Positions 24,101 through 33,908 of a stretch of DNA of 49,089 bases are shown here, one piece after another; within the stretch, counting starts at the first letter, position 1, and the number at the start of each line of letters is the position of its first letter. The notes below the pieces were generated by a model. The model ran no database searches and was not told where the DNA came from. It worked only from the letters and a program-made list of their open reading frames with translations. The translations under genes were made by a program, and so were the position numbers. The stretch comes from Saccoglossus kowalevskii (taxonomy: Eukaryota; Hemichordata; Enteropneusta; Harrimaniidae), in NCBI RefSeq assembly GCF_000003605.2, contig NW_003140834.1, forward strand, positions 3,910 to 52,998. The letters run 5' to 3'.

Positions 24101-27100
24101 GGACCCGGATCTCAGTTATGCATGGACGATTTTGTTCAAATTTGATACATACATTAAACATAATAGGACCTTGATGCACGTCATTTTTTTGTGTGGATCA
24201 ACTTCGAAATGACCGACTGGCGGCCATTTTGTTTTAAAGATTTCAGTTCTGGATCCGTATCCGAGACATGTCTGGATTGATCAAGTTCAAACTTCACACA
24301 CACATGGTATATCATGTCACAAATAAATATGTGTATTTGTTTCATGATCCGCTTAACAATAGCTGAATGATGGCCATTTTAAGGCCGAAAATGCATCAAA
24401 GTCACGTATTCCGGAACCGGATCTCAGTCATGCATGCATGGATTTTGTTTAGATTTAGTACAATGTGTTGTACGTATGCAGGTGCATTTCGGTCTGAAAC
24501 TTTGATCATGATCTGCTTTGAATGTATATGTCACTCAAATATGAACGGAACGGGGACGTGTCATTGACAATGACTTGTTTTGCATAGTACCCATGCCTAC
24601 TTTCCCATGAATTCAATGAACATTTCTGTTTAAATTTTGTACAAAGATAGTATATCAATAAATATATCCACATGAATATTATTTTTGTAATTTGATTCAA
24701 TATGACTGCCTAATGTCCAATTCTTGTGTAAAAGCACTAAATCATAATTTTTTTACAAATTCATCTCCTATTAATAGTTTCAATCTAATCTCAATGACTT
24801 CATCAGCATCAAATTGATATGTCAGATCACAAAATTTTGGACGAGGACTGTGTCATTAACAATGACTTGTTGATCATACTACTATACTAAAATTAATTTG
24901 TGTTCATGTTTATTAATTTAACTTTATTACTCAGAGCCCAATAAAGATTGTAATTTCTTCACGATGATAATGAAGTGTTATTGTATTGTATATCTTGTGC
25001 ATGAGCCCAGACAAATGAAGTTAAGTGAGGATACAAAAAAATGCATGAATAGCATATTCTTTTGAATTTAACATGTATATTTTGATTTTGATAGTCATTT
25101 AAAAGATCTAATTACTGTTGATACTAGATCAACTAATTCACTCCCAACTATGCTTTTGGTCCATATTACTATTTTTGGCAAGAATAATTTTTTTTCTAAA
25201 TCTGACTATGTCATTTACAAAAACTTATTTTACATAATTTGCAGATTGTCTATAACTGTTGACAGTCCATTATGGGTGGGTGCTTGGTGGCTAGGCTTCA
25301 TAATTACTGGGACGTTAGCTTGGATGGTTTCATTACCATTAGTAGCATATCCGAAACAGTTACCAGGTAAGCAATATTATTAAATACTGTCCTCATGAAT
25401 ATCATTAAAAGTTTGAAGTGCCAACGCTCACGTTGGTAAACAGTGTAAAAAGCGGAGACACTTGTTGAATTTGGTGATCAGTTAAGTATGATAGATAGCG
25501 TGTACAGTCTTCAAATAACCACAATAGACAGTTGGGGTCAAGACTATATACATGTATATGTGATTCTAACATTTCATAATAAATGCTTTCTAAAAATAAT
25601 TGCACTTTAAAATAATATTCATGAGATATGACTATGTCATTACCATATTATTAAAATTATTAGAGTATTGTGTACGCAGTGCTCATGCTTCAGTCCCTTT
25701 TTTCGTATTCCACAACATATGTGTCATCACAGTGAGGTCAATTGCAATTCACATTTTAAGCAAGGTAACGTTCATGTCAATGAGGTTTGTCAATGCTGAA
25801 TGTTGTGTTTGTATTCAAAGCCCACACATAAGCGATGCTACCAGATATATACACAAGCTAACAAGCCACACCAACCCAGCGACTGCTCAGATTGCAATAA
25901 TTTGTACACAGTCACACCGTGTCATATGCTGTGATATGCAATTACAATTCTGGTTCCCTCATAACCTGTACAACTAGTTGGTGTCTAAAGTAGCTCTTTT
26001 CTCAGAGTGGACTTCATTTTCAATGCCTGGCTACCATCGTGAGTGAAAACAAAAGCCGAAAATTAGCGAGAAATGGTTTTTTGGGCTAGTTGTTGAGACT
26101 TTCCTGAACAGTGTTGAATTATATAATGCTGTTTTCATATCTTTAGCTTATTTCAGCAACAGCCCATAGAATGGTACAGTATAGCTTACTGGCCGGTTTT
26201 ATATTATAATATGTTGTTTTAATTGAAATGAAAGACTTTTTTTTATGATTATCTGTATTTTACAATCATGATATGAAAAAGTGTATTGTTTTGCTTATAG
26301 GTTCTGACAAACTGAAGAGAGTGTCAGAGACACATCAAAGCAGAGGAGAAGAGAAAGCTTCTCAACCTGGTTTTGGTTCCTCCATCAGAGACATGCCAGC
26401 TGCCTTTGCTGTATTGCTCTGCAACATTCCATTTTTATGTTTGAATCTGGCTGGTGCAACTGAGGGTTTTATTATGACTGGGTTTTCAACATTTACCCCA
26501 AAGTATGTGGAGTCACAATTTGGTCTTCCATCTTCCTGGTCAGCCACCCTATTTGGTTAGTGTTTTTGTCTTGTTTTAAGTTTGAATGCTACACAAAAGT
26601 AACAATATTGTCATTTTACATATTTGATATATCATATGTTACAAGAGTTAAGGAAATGAAATAAAAATATGGGGTAACCATACTCGCTTTAAAGAAATTT
26701 GTTAAAAAATATCTGTGAAAACAGCATGTTTTGTCTGTAGGGCGTTAACCAATGTTTCCTTTGGGAGAATATATATCTCAATATTTCTAAATGTTGCTAA
26801 GTGACAATGGTGAAAAAAAGATATAAAGTCCTGAAAGTTACTTTTTGATATCTAGAAGTATTAAAATATTAACAATATTTTTAATGAGATTTAACAGTGA
26901 AATTTGTTTTCATTGTGGTTTATGGAAACATTGTTAAAGTGGCATTTTATTTGTGTTATTTTACTGTTAAGAATTTTTTGGCTGATTACATAGTAATCTG
27001 AGGTTAACACTGCTGGGACGACCACACCTGTCTACTACCTACATATCATGTTTTCACAATCGTAGTTTATACTTAACACCTGACCATGGGGTTCATTTGC

Positions 27101-30100
27101 CTCACCCTGTTGCCAGTCTTTTGTTCAATGTTATGTTTTAATTATCACCCTCATACTTATAATAATCCTCTTTCTGCATTACACATCCAGTCCTTTGTTT
27201 CATTGCCATGCTTTGTTATTAAGTACACATTCCATAACCTGCATTCTTGGTAACCAATCATATTTTGTATATTCCATAATCCTCCCATCCCCAACCAATC
27301 AATTCTCTGCATCTTGGTTATTTAACCACTAGACCAAGCATTCACTCATCAGTCATATCACATTTGCTTCATTGCTTGCTGTTGAACGATTTTTCCCACC
27401 CACCCACCGCAGTCTCTGTTATTCACTTGATTTTCAGTATTATACAATAAAGCACAGGGGGGCTGTCACTGCAGCATACACAGCCTTGCTTAGGTACCAC
27501 GGTGTTCTTGCCGCAGTGTTAGTCTAAATTGTGACTCGTACTGTGCCAACAACTCTTACGACGCCTACTTGTGAGGTTGCCGTAGTGACCACCAACACTC
27601 AGGTACCACGTTGTTCATGTCATGATGTAATTCAAATCTGTGAATTGCATCATGGGGTCAGCCGCTATGACGCCTGCACGTGAGGGTGTGATGCTCCCAT
27701 CATACCTACCTATCGGCATCCTTGTCTCTGTGTCATTTATTTTGGTCTCACCCCACTTGATTTAACTACTGTAGTCCCATCAGTGTTAATCAAAAATAAG
27801 ATTGATGGTGAACAAACTGTTGACTAATACTAAAATGACTAATTGTAGACAGATTTTGACACAAAATATTGCTACTGTTATATGCACTTTTTTTGTTGTT
27901 GAGATTTCTAGTGCAAAAAGGAAAGATTTTTTTCTGAAGATTGCAGCTTAATAAGAATTTTTGTTACAAAGATATTTCATGACAATGCATGGTTGGTCTC
28001 AATATCTACTCAATATTGACTTCACAGATTTGAAGTTTGTATTTTGCCAACCAGAACAATAGCTTGTGATTGCTCGAAATAAAAAATAAATAATTTAAAT
28101 TGCATTCAGTCAATTTACAAGCAGAAAATTTGCAGACCAAGTTGTATTTTTATATTGCCGGTATAATTGGACCTATATGTATCTGTGAATGTAATGTTGT
28201 TTCACACAGACACCTTTTATGTTTTCAAAAACACACTAGTTGGAGTTCAAGTTCAATAAACATTATTCTTATCATTATCAATTTTAATGTGTAAAGCTTG
28301 CACCACAAAGTTTCTCTCTAAAAAATGTATATGCAACTTTTTCACTTCCGTAATTGCGACTATGTCTGAACATTGAATGCCTCATACTTCCTAGATTACC
28401 AATTATAGCCATGTTTAGCGAGCATCCAAAGCTGATTTCAAAACAACAATGCATTGTGGAATATTAGGTCATCCAGAAAAATAACACTACTTATTATGCA
28501 GTATTTTTCAAATGGACATTCTACACAATACGCCGAACAATTCAACTTATATACAGAAAACTTATGTGCATGCGTCAGATGCCCATAGCGTGTCATTGTT
28601 TACAAACAAGCGTCTACCCATGAGCCTTTGCATTTTTAGCGTGTGTTGTTATTGTCGGTTGGGATTCACTCCCTGCGCGTGCGCAGGTGACGATCCTCCC
28701 GCTTTAAATTGTACAATTAACAATGTTCATTTCTTCTTCCTAGGTATTGTAGTGGTACCTAGTGGGTTTCTTGGTACTGTAATGGGTGGTTGGTGCATAA
28801 AGAAAATGAAACTTAAAGTAGCTGGGATAATAAAGTACTGTTTTGTGATGATACTGTTTTCTTCTTTATGCTGTGCCATACTGTTGGCAAGATGTCCTAA
28901 TCCACTTTTTGCTGGCATTACAACACCCTATAACAGGTACAGTGCAAGGTTCCACCTGCATAATTCTTTTAATGCCATTATTTTGCCGCCATGATTTTGG
29001 TGCGACGTTCTGCAGTTTTTTATGCATTTTTCAATAATTTCTTTGTTGATTTTTTGAACAATGGATATAATTACCCATTATCTATGAGTGGACATTAATT
29101 TATCTCTCGATAAAGATTTTTTAAGAAAAACAAAATATGTTTTTTAATTTTGTATTAGACAGAAGTTGACTTAGTGTTTCAAATGTTCATACAGTTGGAA
29201 TGTTTGTTTATTCACGAAGTGTTTTGCATTTTTGGATGTGGCGATAACCCCACTCAAGGGTAGGCAATTTGGAATCCAGGGATGGGAAGTAGAATTATCA
29301 AAAAAAAATTGCACAAGAAAAAAGAATCATGGGACAAAAATTCTGCAGGAATCAATAAAAAAGAATACGTCCACCCCTAACTTTCTGTTATTATGCAGTC
29401 AAACTTTTCCACTGTGTCCACTGCCTTATGTGATGCCAAATTTGGTTGAAGTACATTTGGTACATGAGAATTTTATTGTATATCACCATACATACCCTAA
29501 TTCTTATAAATTGATCATAATGCCATGGATACTGGTATGAATCCCGCTGACCTCTGATTATTATGTGTTCAATTGTTATTTATTGTTTCCTAATTACAAG
29601 ATTTTTTGTTTTCACATAGACTAGATTTACCGTATTTGATCTATAAGAAGTGCATCTCTGATAGAATTTAGAAGGACACAGAAACCCATACTTGCATTTG
29701 CTGTATGCCAAATTATTAAAATATTAGTTATTTGGTCAAAAGTAATTTACACCTAATATGTAATTTATATATAAGTGAATGAGCCACTATTAGAACAAAT
29801 ATGGTATTTATTTGTGTGTATTTTTATTTCAGTACTGGTGCTACAATAGATGGTAATTTGACTGATATTTGCAACCGTGATTGTCACTGTCTTTCAATAT
29901 ATGATCCTGTATGTGGTTCAGATGGTATTGCTTACTATTCTCCCTGTCACGCAGGCTGTCAGACTCGTGATGAATCACAGCTGAATAAGAGAGTAGGTGT
30001 CACTGCTACTTATCAATATTTGTATTGTATGAATACTACAAGGTTATAACAAGAATCCTGTGAAGTATGCACAAAGGCATATGCTCGGAGATAATGCGCA

Positions 30101-33100
30101 GAGCTGATTATTTTTTGGTTTTGGTACATATTAATGATCTAATTTGCATATGATTTTCACTTTATTCTCAAGAACCATTACGAGAATAGCGCAAAATATG
30201 CACGGCAGCAGTATTGTGATCATATCGACTGTCCCGTACTGCCTGAGTGCATACTTTGCAGTATCCCTGTGATAAACTTTAAGTTAATATTATACATCTT
30301 TTTCCTGCTTGTAGTAATAATTTTATGGGAGATAATAGCCTGAAATGGCAAGGAAGAACGTTTCATGCTGTACTGCCTGAGTGCATACTTTGCAGTATCC
30401 CTGTGATAAATTTTAAGTTAATATTATACATCTTTTTCCTGCTTGTAGTAATACTTTAATGGGAGATAACAGCCTGAAATGGCAAGGAAGAACGTTTCAA
30501 GCTGCGCAAACATTCAGTAACAAGATTCCATGTCCAAACAACAGCCTCCTCTCTTTATGCATATAATAAAACATATTAGAACAGCCTTTGATACTGTATG
30601 CAAACATACAATGAGTAACTGTAGTTTGAGTTTATGAATTATTTATAATGTACATGTCTTACCTGATTTCAGTGTGTAATATTGTCACTGTGTGTTATTC
30701 TTAATAGGTGTACCATGATTGTGAATGCATCCCTCAATTGGATGGTAACTCTACTTCAGCCTATGCTGGTAAATGTGAGAGAAATTGTTCATATCAAATA
30801 GTCTTCTTTGTTGTATTCTTTTTGGCCATCTTCTTTACATTTATGGCAAGTGTACCAGCACTAACAGCCACCCTCAGGTGAGTTTTGCAGTTTTATCACC
30901 TCCCCTCATGGCATGCAAATACTGTAATATTGATATGTGGGAAATTATTGCCCCAATGTGAAGGAGCACTTCCCATAGCTTATGAGGCTGGGCAATACAA
31001 GGTATATGATGAAGTTTATTTTCACATGCAATTTATTTTTGCTATTTCGCTGAAATGAAATTCTCTAATAAGTATGTGCACTGCATTTTTGGTATGTACC
31101 ATAACAATCATTGCATGTGTAGTAGTGAGTCATCTAATGAAAACGTGTGTCTTGCAATGCAACATTTTTTGTTTATGATAAATCTTAGTTCAATTTGGTC
31201 AACAGTATCAAACAACAAAATTACCGAAAAAACTATTTAACCATTAATTTGGAAAATCTATTTTTGTGACATTACTAATTCTTTTATTCCTATATGTTTA
31301 AAATTCATACAGTGGCAGACTTTGACGTTCACATCACCATACTGTGAGACGTTTTGAACAAGTTGTTTTAATATTCCATTTTCTTCTCATTTTGCATGAA
31401 CCCTCATAGTCTTGTAGTGGCGTCACATGAAATTTTACAAACTTCTCACCTAACAATGTGCTATTTAATGATGCACAGTTTTCATAACGGGTATCTCAAC
31501 ATTATATTTTTTCTTGAATGATCGGCAGTGAGTAATGAAAAAAGAAATTCAAAATTAAATCAATGGATGTTTGGTCCACGCTTTTCACCCAATGCACAAG
31601 ATGGAAAACCCCCTTATTGTTATTCATTTTCATTACAGGTGTGTTCCATTTTCTCAGCGATCATTTGCACTTGGTATTCAATGGATAGTCATCAGAGTTC
31701 TAGGTAAGAATTTGGTCATTCTAAAAAATTGCCATAATTCAGAAGCATTGCAATGAAGACTTACTATGTGTATAGCGCCCTCTACTGGCAGCCATATTTT
31801 CTACATGTAGCAGCAGCAAGAGGGCGCAATTCATAATAAAATGCCTGGCTAATGAAATATAATACTTTCTCTGTAAACTCAGACCAGTTTTTTGAGACCA
31901 GTTTATATTGCTGTTGCATGCAGATCTTTCCGATATAAGTATTGTTTGCCAAATGTCTTTTTTTGTTTGCTTGCACAGTTGCATTCATATCAATTCAGAA
32001 ATTCCTCTCTAAGAACCTGTGTGGTAGCTCAGTATGTTTATGAGTATGCATGTGTTACCCTTCTTTCCAAAAACAATGCCCCAGGGCTAGCGATAGAGCA
32101 GACTAAGGGTAGACAAAATAATCAATTTATATGGTCCGGAATGGTAGCGCAGGACACACACATGCAAGAGACTCATAAGTAGGGAAATAATCAAAGTATG
32201 TATAAACAATGTATTAACGTTCAACAGTGATGGTACAATATTCCTTTTCAATATAAAATACTACCCCAATACAGATATAAAATAAAAAGCTCGCATCAGC
32301 AATACAAGAGTTCACTCAGGTGTATGTTGAACTGCTTGACGGATGGATGTACGATGTCTGGCATTAGTCATACAGAGACGTTGAATACAAACTCTGCAGC
32401 ATGTAAAGGTGTCGTAGCTACCACGAATCCTAGCAGGTGTGCTGCACAGGTGTACTTCTTGAAGTTGAGGGCGCTGTCTTCAGTCACGAAGACGTAAAAT
32501 AAACAAATGTCTATATTGGCAATAACGTTACATCTAGCATCGATCATAGACGTATTACTATAACAAGTGGCACGTATGTACGTACAATGCTTAGCAATGG
32601 CGAACATCAACAGTATAACAATGCGGAAGAGAATGAATAATGTTGAGGCTGGAAACAATTCATATGCACCAATATGCACTTAAGTTGTACATAAGGCAAT
32701 GGTAGCAATCGATTATATTCGTAACGCACTTATCTGGCTTGCGGTTGAGAGATTTCACACTTCCGTGTTTGCTTCATGGGCGCCGCCATCTTGTTTCCCA
32801 TGGAAACCGAGTCTCGCGTTTTGCGGGAGTTCAATTCAGCTCGGTCCGAGTAGAGATCGGAAAAACGCTATTTTACAGTGGTTACTAAATTATAAATCAA
32901 GTAAAAACGCCTTCAATACGAGCACCAAGTTTCCTTTGTTGACTGGACAAAATCGATCAGGTCGGATTCAAAGCTATCCAGCACAAATACTTCGTTTTGC
33001 GAAGCAGCTCAATCCTCACATGTGCTCTGCCGACATTTGTAGAGAGAGAGAGAGAGTGCGCGATCGCTCGCTCGCCTCCCTAACTTAACTAATAAAAATA

Positions 33101-33908
33101 CATCATGAAATGGGGCAACACTTTTATGAAATAACCATCGTAAATCACAAATAACACATCAGAACTTCATAAATAATAAAACAACATTTTCAGCAAATCG
33201 TAGGACTTTCGTTTAGCCCAAAAGACATCCTTTACCAAACTACATAATTCAAAGTGAAAGCTGACCCAAACTGGCTGTTGAGGGCACAGTACCATTATAC
33301 TAAAGAAAGCATCTCACTTATGTTGGTATCACATGGTAGAGGTTGTATAACACAATAGCAAAGTTAACAATCAATAGGATTCGTTGTTACAAATATTTCA
33401 AATATGCCAAGCCCCATGTGCACTGTTTGTGGTGATTACAAAATATTCGTTTCATTTCTTTTGATTTGTTTTCTGCCTATAATTATGCCATTTTCAAGAA
33501 TGTGAATATGAATATATGACGGTAAATTATGTCTGTCACACTTTTATTGTACTTGACCAATTTAACATCGACTGTGATCACTGTATATATTATTTTATTT
33601 TATTGGTAGGCTCAATACCAGGTCCGATAGTCTTTGGTGCTGTAATCGACAGGTCATGTATTCTATGGGAAGAGAAATGTGGTTCATCAGGGACTTGTTG
33701 GCAGTACGATAACCCTATGATGAGTTTATATCTGTTCATTGTGGCTGCTGGACTTAAAGTACTTAGTTTATTGTTCTTCAGTTTAGCTCTTTGTACTTAC
33801 AAACCACCTATGCAAGAGACAGCGGAGGACCATGAAGGTATTGCTATAGACAAGTATAAGACTGTGGAACCAAAGGAGACTGAATTGGAGGCATTCACTG
33901 AGAAGTAG
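20441..33908 (+). CDS. SLCO4A1: Organic-anion transporter, SLCO4A1-like (nine coding exons)
   Basis: This is a sodium-independent plasma-membrane carrier of the OATP family (major facilitator type), which in animals moves amphipathic organic anions such as steroid conjugates and thyroid hormones. The nine exons sum to 2049 nt (682 codons plus stop), normal for the family, and every junction keeps frame with GT-AG sites. Family marks: an N-terminal QQCGWGSWKPSC and NGFINVVITSLERRFDL stretch; HGFGACPLYTLGVTYIDENV; SPLWVGAWWLGF; LAGATEGFIMTGFSTF; a ten-cysteine Kazal-like loop before membrane segment 10; and RSFALGIQWIVIRVLG followed by SIPGPIVFGAVID. Detailed agreement is best with SLCO4A1. The ATG at 20441 is chosen because an in-frame TAA lies upstream (20357-20359) with no other ATG between. 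No inactivating change is seen; substrate is not predictable. Confidence 0.95.
21506..21689. mobile_element. 184-bp palindromic MITE in intron 1
   Basis: The ends TACCGTAAAATCTGTATTAG and CTAATACAGATTTTACAGTA are inverted repeats of about 23 bp with one mismatch, bounded by TA. Interior repeats of TAATAGAAGCCGCA lie between them. It is non-coding; a TA target fits Tc1/mariner-type mobilisation. Confidence 0.75.
22138..22240 (+). CDS. SLCO4A1: SLCO gene exon 2
   Basis: Residues 228-262: GIFYGFSMFGPAIGYVLGG and LNLYTDIGQ, membrane segment 5 and the start of the following loop. The acceptor is TTTGTTTCAG; the donor GTAAGT begins at 22241, phase 2. Confidence 0.93.
22729..22802. mobile_element. 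74-bp TA-flanked pogo-like miniature element
   Basis: The inverted arms contain TCACTATAACAAA on the left and TTTGTTATAATGAGG on the right, and the element is flanked by TA (22727-22728, 22803-22804). Read from the right, the end CACTGTAACCTCATTATAAC has the form of Tigger/pogo termini. It is similar in size and design to 2253-2333 but not the same sequence. Confidence 0.5.
22846..24871 (+). mobile_element. TAGTCCCCG-family element A (interrupted by copy B)
   Basis: It starts AGTCCTCGTTTGGACGAAGT, a hairpin-forming end, and closes ACGAGGACTGTGTCATT then AACAATGACTTGT at about 24871. The body is built of about 330-bp modules, each holding a diverged ATGGCCGACTGGCGGCCATT palindrome. The segment 24588-24720 repeats 23236-23380, showing the modular tandem structure. 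It is older than B by its substitutions and because B sits inside it. No protein is encoded. Confidence 0.75.
23551..24577 (+). mobile_element. TAGTCCCCG-family element B (nested in A)
   Basis: It starts TAGTCCCCGTTCGGACGTAC and ends ACGGGGACGTGTCATTGACA followed by ATGACTTGT. The flanks join into A without loss (ATTTTGT then TTTGCATAGTACCC, as in A at 23228-23250), so insertion fell between two T with no longer target duplication. Inside, about 330-bp modules repeat two to three times, each with a GGCCATTTTG block and a CCGGACCCGGATCTCAGT block. Confidence 0.8.
25245..25366 (+). CDS. SLCO4A1: SLCO gene exon 3 (WVGAWW signature)
   Basis: Residues 262-302: ELSITVDSPLWVGAWWLGFI, then a membrane helix ending YPKQLPG. 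The WVGAWWxGF block is the diagnostic OATP motif at membrane segment 6. The acceptor is ATAATTTGCAG; donor GGTAAGC with GT at 25367, phase 1. Confidence 0.96.
26301..26555 (+). CDS. SLCO4A1: SLCO gene exon 4
   Basis: Residues 303-387: a charged cytoplasmic loop (SDKLKRVSETHQSRGEEK), then FGSSIRDMP, membrane segment 7 and LNLAGATEGFIMTGFSTFTP with KYVESQFGL leading to segment 8. The block matches SLCO4A1 nearly position for position (LAGATE, TGxSTFxPK). The acceptor is TTGCTTATAG; the donor is GTTAGTG, a weaker form, phase 1. Confidence 0.95.
27008..27785. mobile_element. 778-bp TTAA-flanked non-autonomous DNA transposon in intron 4
   Basis: It starts CACTGCTGGGACGACC and ends GTAGTCCCATCAGTG, inverted repeats matching at 13 of the first 15 bases, with TTAA directly outside both ends (27004-27007, 27786-27789). 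TTAA duplication is the mark of piggyBac and Kolobok transposases. The interior is GC-richer than the intron, has a partial internal duplication (AGGTACCACGGTGTTCTTG and AGGTACCACGTTGTTCATG) and an AATAAA, but no recognisable protein. Confidence 0.8.
28138..28285 (+). repeat. Possible LINE or SINE 3' end in intron 4
   Basis: The stretch ends TTCAATAAACATTATTCTTATCATTATC, the type of tail seen at LINE fragment 2 (GAATAAACATT plus ATT repeats). No coding block precedes it, so it may be a very short truncated insertion. Confidence 0.35.
28674..28685. promoter_or_regulatory. NRF1-type palindrome upstream of exon 5
   Basis: TGCGCGTGCGCA fits the NRF1 consensus (TGCGCAnGCGCA-like) and lies 58 bp before exon 5 in a locally GC-richer patch. 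Whether it is functional is unknown. Confidence 0.3.
28744..28936 (+). CDS. SLCO4A1: SLCO gene exon 5
   Basis: Residues 388-451: GIVVVPSGFLGTVMGGW, KKMKLKVAGIIKYCFV and LLARCPNPLFAGITTPYN, membrane segments 8-9 and the start of the large extracellular loop. The acceptor is TTCTTCCTAG; donor GGTACAG with GT at 28937, phase 2. It joins exon 4 smoothly, so no exon is missing in intron 4. Confidence 0.94.
29628..29806. mobile_element. Decayed TACCGTATTTG MITE in intron 5
   Basis: The left end TACCGTATTTGATCTATAAG and the right end, whose reverse complement reads TACCATATTTGTTCTAATAG, form imperfect inverted repeats of about 25 bp. The layout matches the better preserved 21506-21689 element. The right end stops 26 bp before exon 6, so it abuts the polypyrimidine tract. 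Confidence 0.5.
29833..29992 (+). CDS. SLCO4A1: SLCO gene exon 6 (Kazal-like domain, first part)
   Basis: Residues 452-505: NLTDICNRDCHC, YDPVCGSDGIAYYSPCHAGC. It holds six of the ten conserved cysteines of the OATP extracellular loop between membrane segments 9 and 10, which resembles Kazal protease inhibitors; in SLCO proteins these cysteines are disulphide-bonded and needed for surface expression. The acceptor is TTTTATTTCAG; donor GTAGGT at 29993, phase 0. Confidence 0.95.
30051..30285. mobile_element. GTGCATACTTTG-family MITE remnants in intron 6
   Basis: GTGAAGTATGCACAAAGG (about 30060) and GTGCATACTTTGCAG (about 30248) are the same terminal blocks as in 14233-14348, in inverted arrangement. 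A third terminal block (GCGCAAAATATGCAC, about 30189) lies inside, so one copy is probably inserted in another. Confidence 0.55.
30236..30503 (+). repeat. 134-bp tandem duplication in intron 6
   Basis: Two nearly identical 134-bp units (starting GTACTGCCTGAGTGCATACT at 30236 and 30370) follow each other directly. The unit begins inside the MITE right end, so the duplication postdates that insertion. A handful of substitutions separate the units. Confidence 0.9.
30708..30877 (+). CDS. SLCO4A1: SLCO gene exon 7 (Kazal-like domain end, membrane segment 10)
   Basis: Residues 506-561: VYHDCECIPQLDG, then AGKCERNC, giving the last four loop cysteines, and the membrane helix VFFVVFFLAIFFTFMAS with VPALTATLR. 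The acceptor is TTCTTAATAG; donor GGTGAGT with GT at 30878, phase 2. Close agreement with SLCO4A1 (VYRDCSCIPQ, FFTFLSSIPALTATLR). Confidence 0.95.
31639..31703 (+). CDS. SLCO4A1: SLCO gene exon 8
   Basis: Residues 562-583: CVPFSQRSFALGIQWIVIRV, the conserved cytoplasmic-to-membrane segment 11 block of OATPs. This short 65-bp exon is too small to stand out alone and is supported by its acceptor (TTTCATTACAG), donor (GGTAAGAA, GT at 31704) and exact frame fit with exons 7 and 9. Confidence 0.94.
31704..33609 (+). other. SLCO gene intron 8 with a GC-richer patch
   Basis: A 1.9-kb intron. It includes an inverted GCGCCCTCT / AGAGGGCGC pair at 31772-31827, an uncharacterised minus-strand open frame (32368-32679, no ATG start, hydrophobic N-terminal part) and the promoter-like patch at 32750-33060. 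No other coding exon of the transporter is needed here. Confidence 0.6.
32750..33060. promoter_or_regulatory. Possible internal or antisense promoter patch
   Basis: This patch is CpG-rich against an AT-rich background and holds an ETS-type CACTTCCGTG (32758-32767), a YY1-type GCCGCCATCTTG (32782-32793) and TCTCGCG (32812-32818), motifs typical of TATA-less animal promoters. It ends in a short (GA)n run and a CGATCGCTCGCTCGC stretch. The YY1 orientation would suit transcription toward lower coordinates. No gene on that strand could be identified. Confidence 0.35.
33610..33908 (+). CDS. SLCO4A1: SLCO gene exon 9 (last coding exon)
   Basis: Residues 584-682: SIPGPIVFGAVIDRSCILW, EKCGSSGTCWQYDN, membrane segment 12 (MSLYLFIVAAGLKVLSLLFF) and a cytoplasmic tail of about 45 mostly acidic residues ending EAFTEK before TAG at 33906-33908. 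The acceptor is TATTGGTAG. No class I PDZ-binding C-terminus is apparent. Confidence 0.95.

Larger units (their letters stand above)
22241..25244 (+). other. SLCO gene intron 2, filled with mobile DNA
   Basis: At 3.0 kb this is the longest intron of the gene. It contains a 74-bp pogo-like element (22729-22802) and two nested TAGTCCCCG elements (22846-24871), which make up about two thirds of its length. The rest is AT-rich and unassigned. Confidence 0.85.

Noticed and set aside
27008-27785. Solo LTR in intron 4, because of its promoter-like and AATAAA-containing interior
   Set aside because: The ends are inverted repeats with TTAA outside, which fits a DNA transposon; no TG...CA ends with a 4-6-bp duplication were seen.
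32025-32110. tRNA-like A box (GTAGCTCAGT)
   Set aside because: No B box or cloverleaf could be drawn downstream.
32699-33088. Plus-strand 129-codon frame in intron 8
   Set aside because: It crosses the CpG-rich patch, has no domain and ends in an arginine/glutamate run from (GA)n; a chance frame is more likely.
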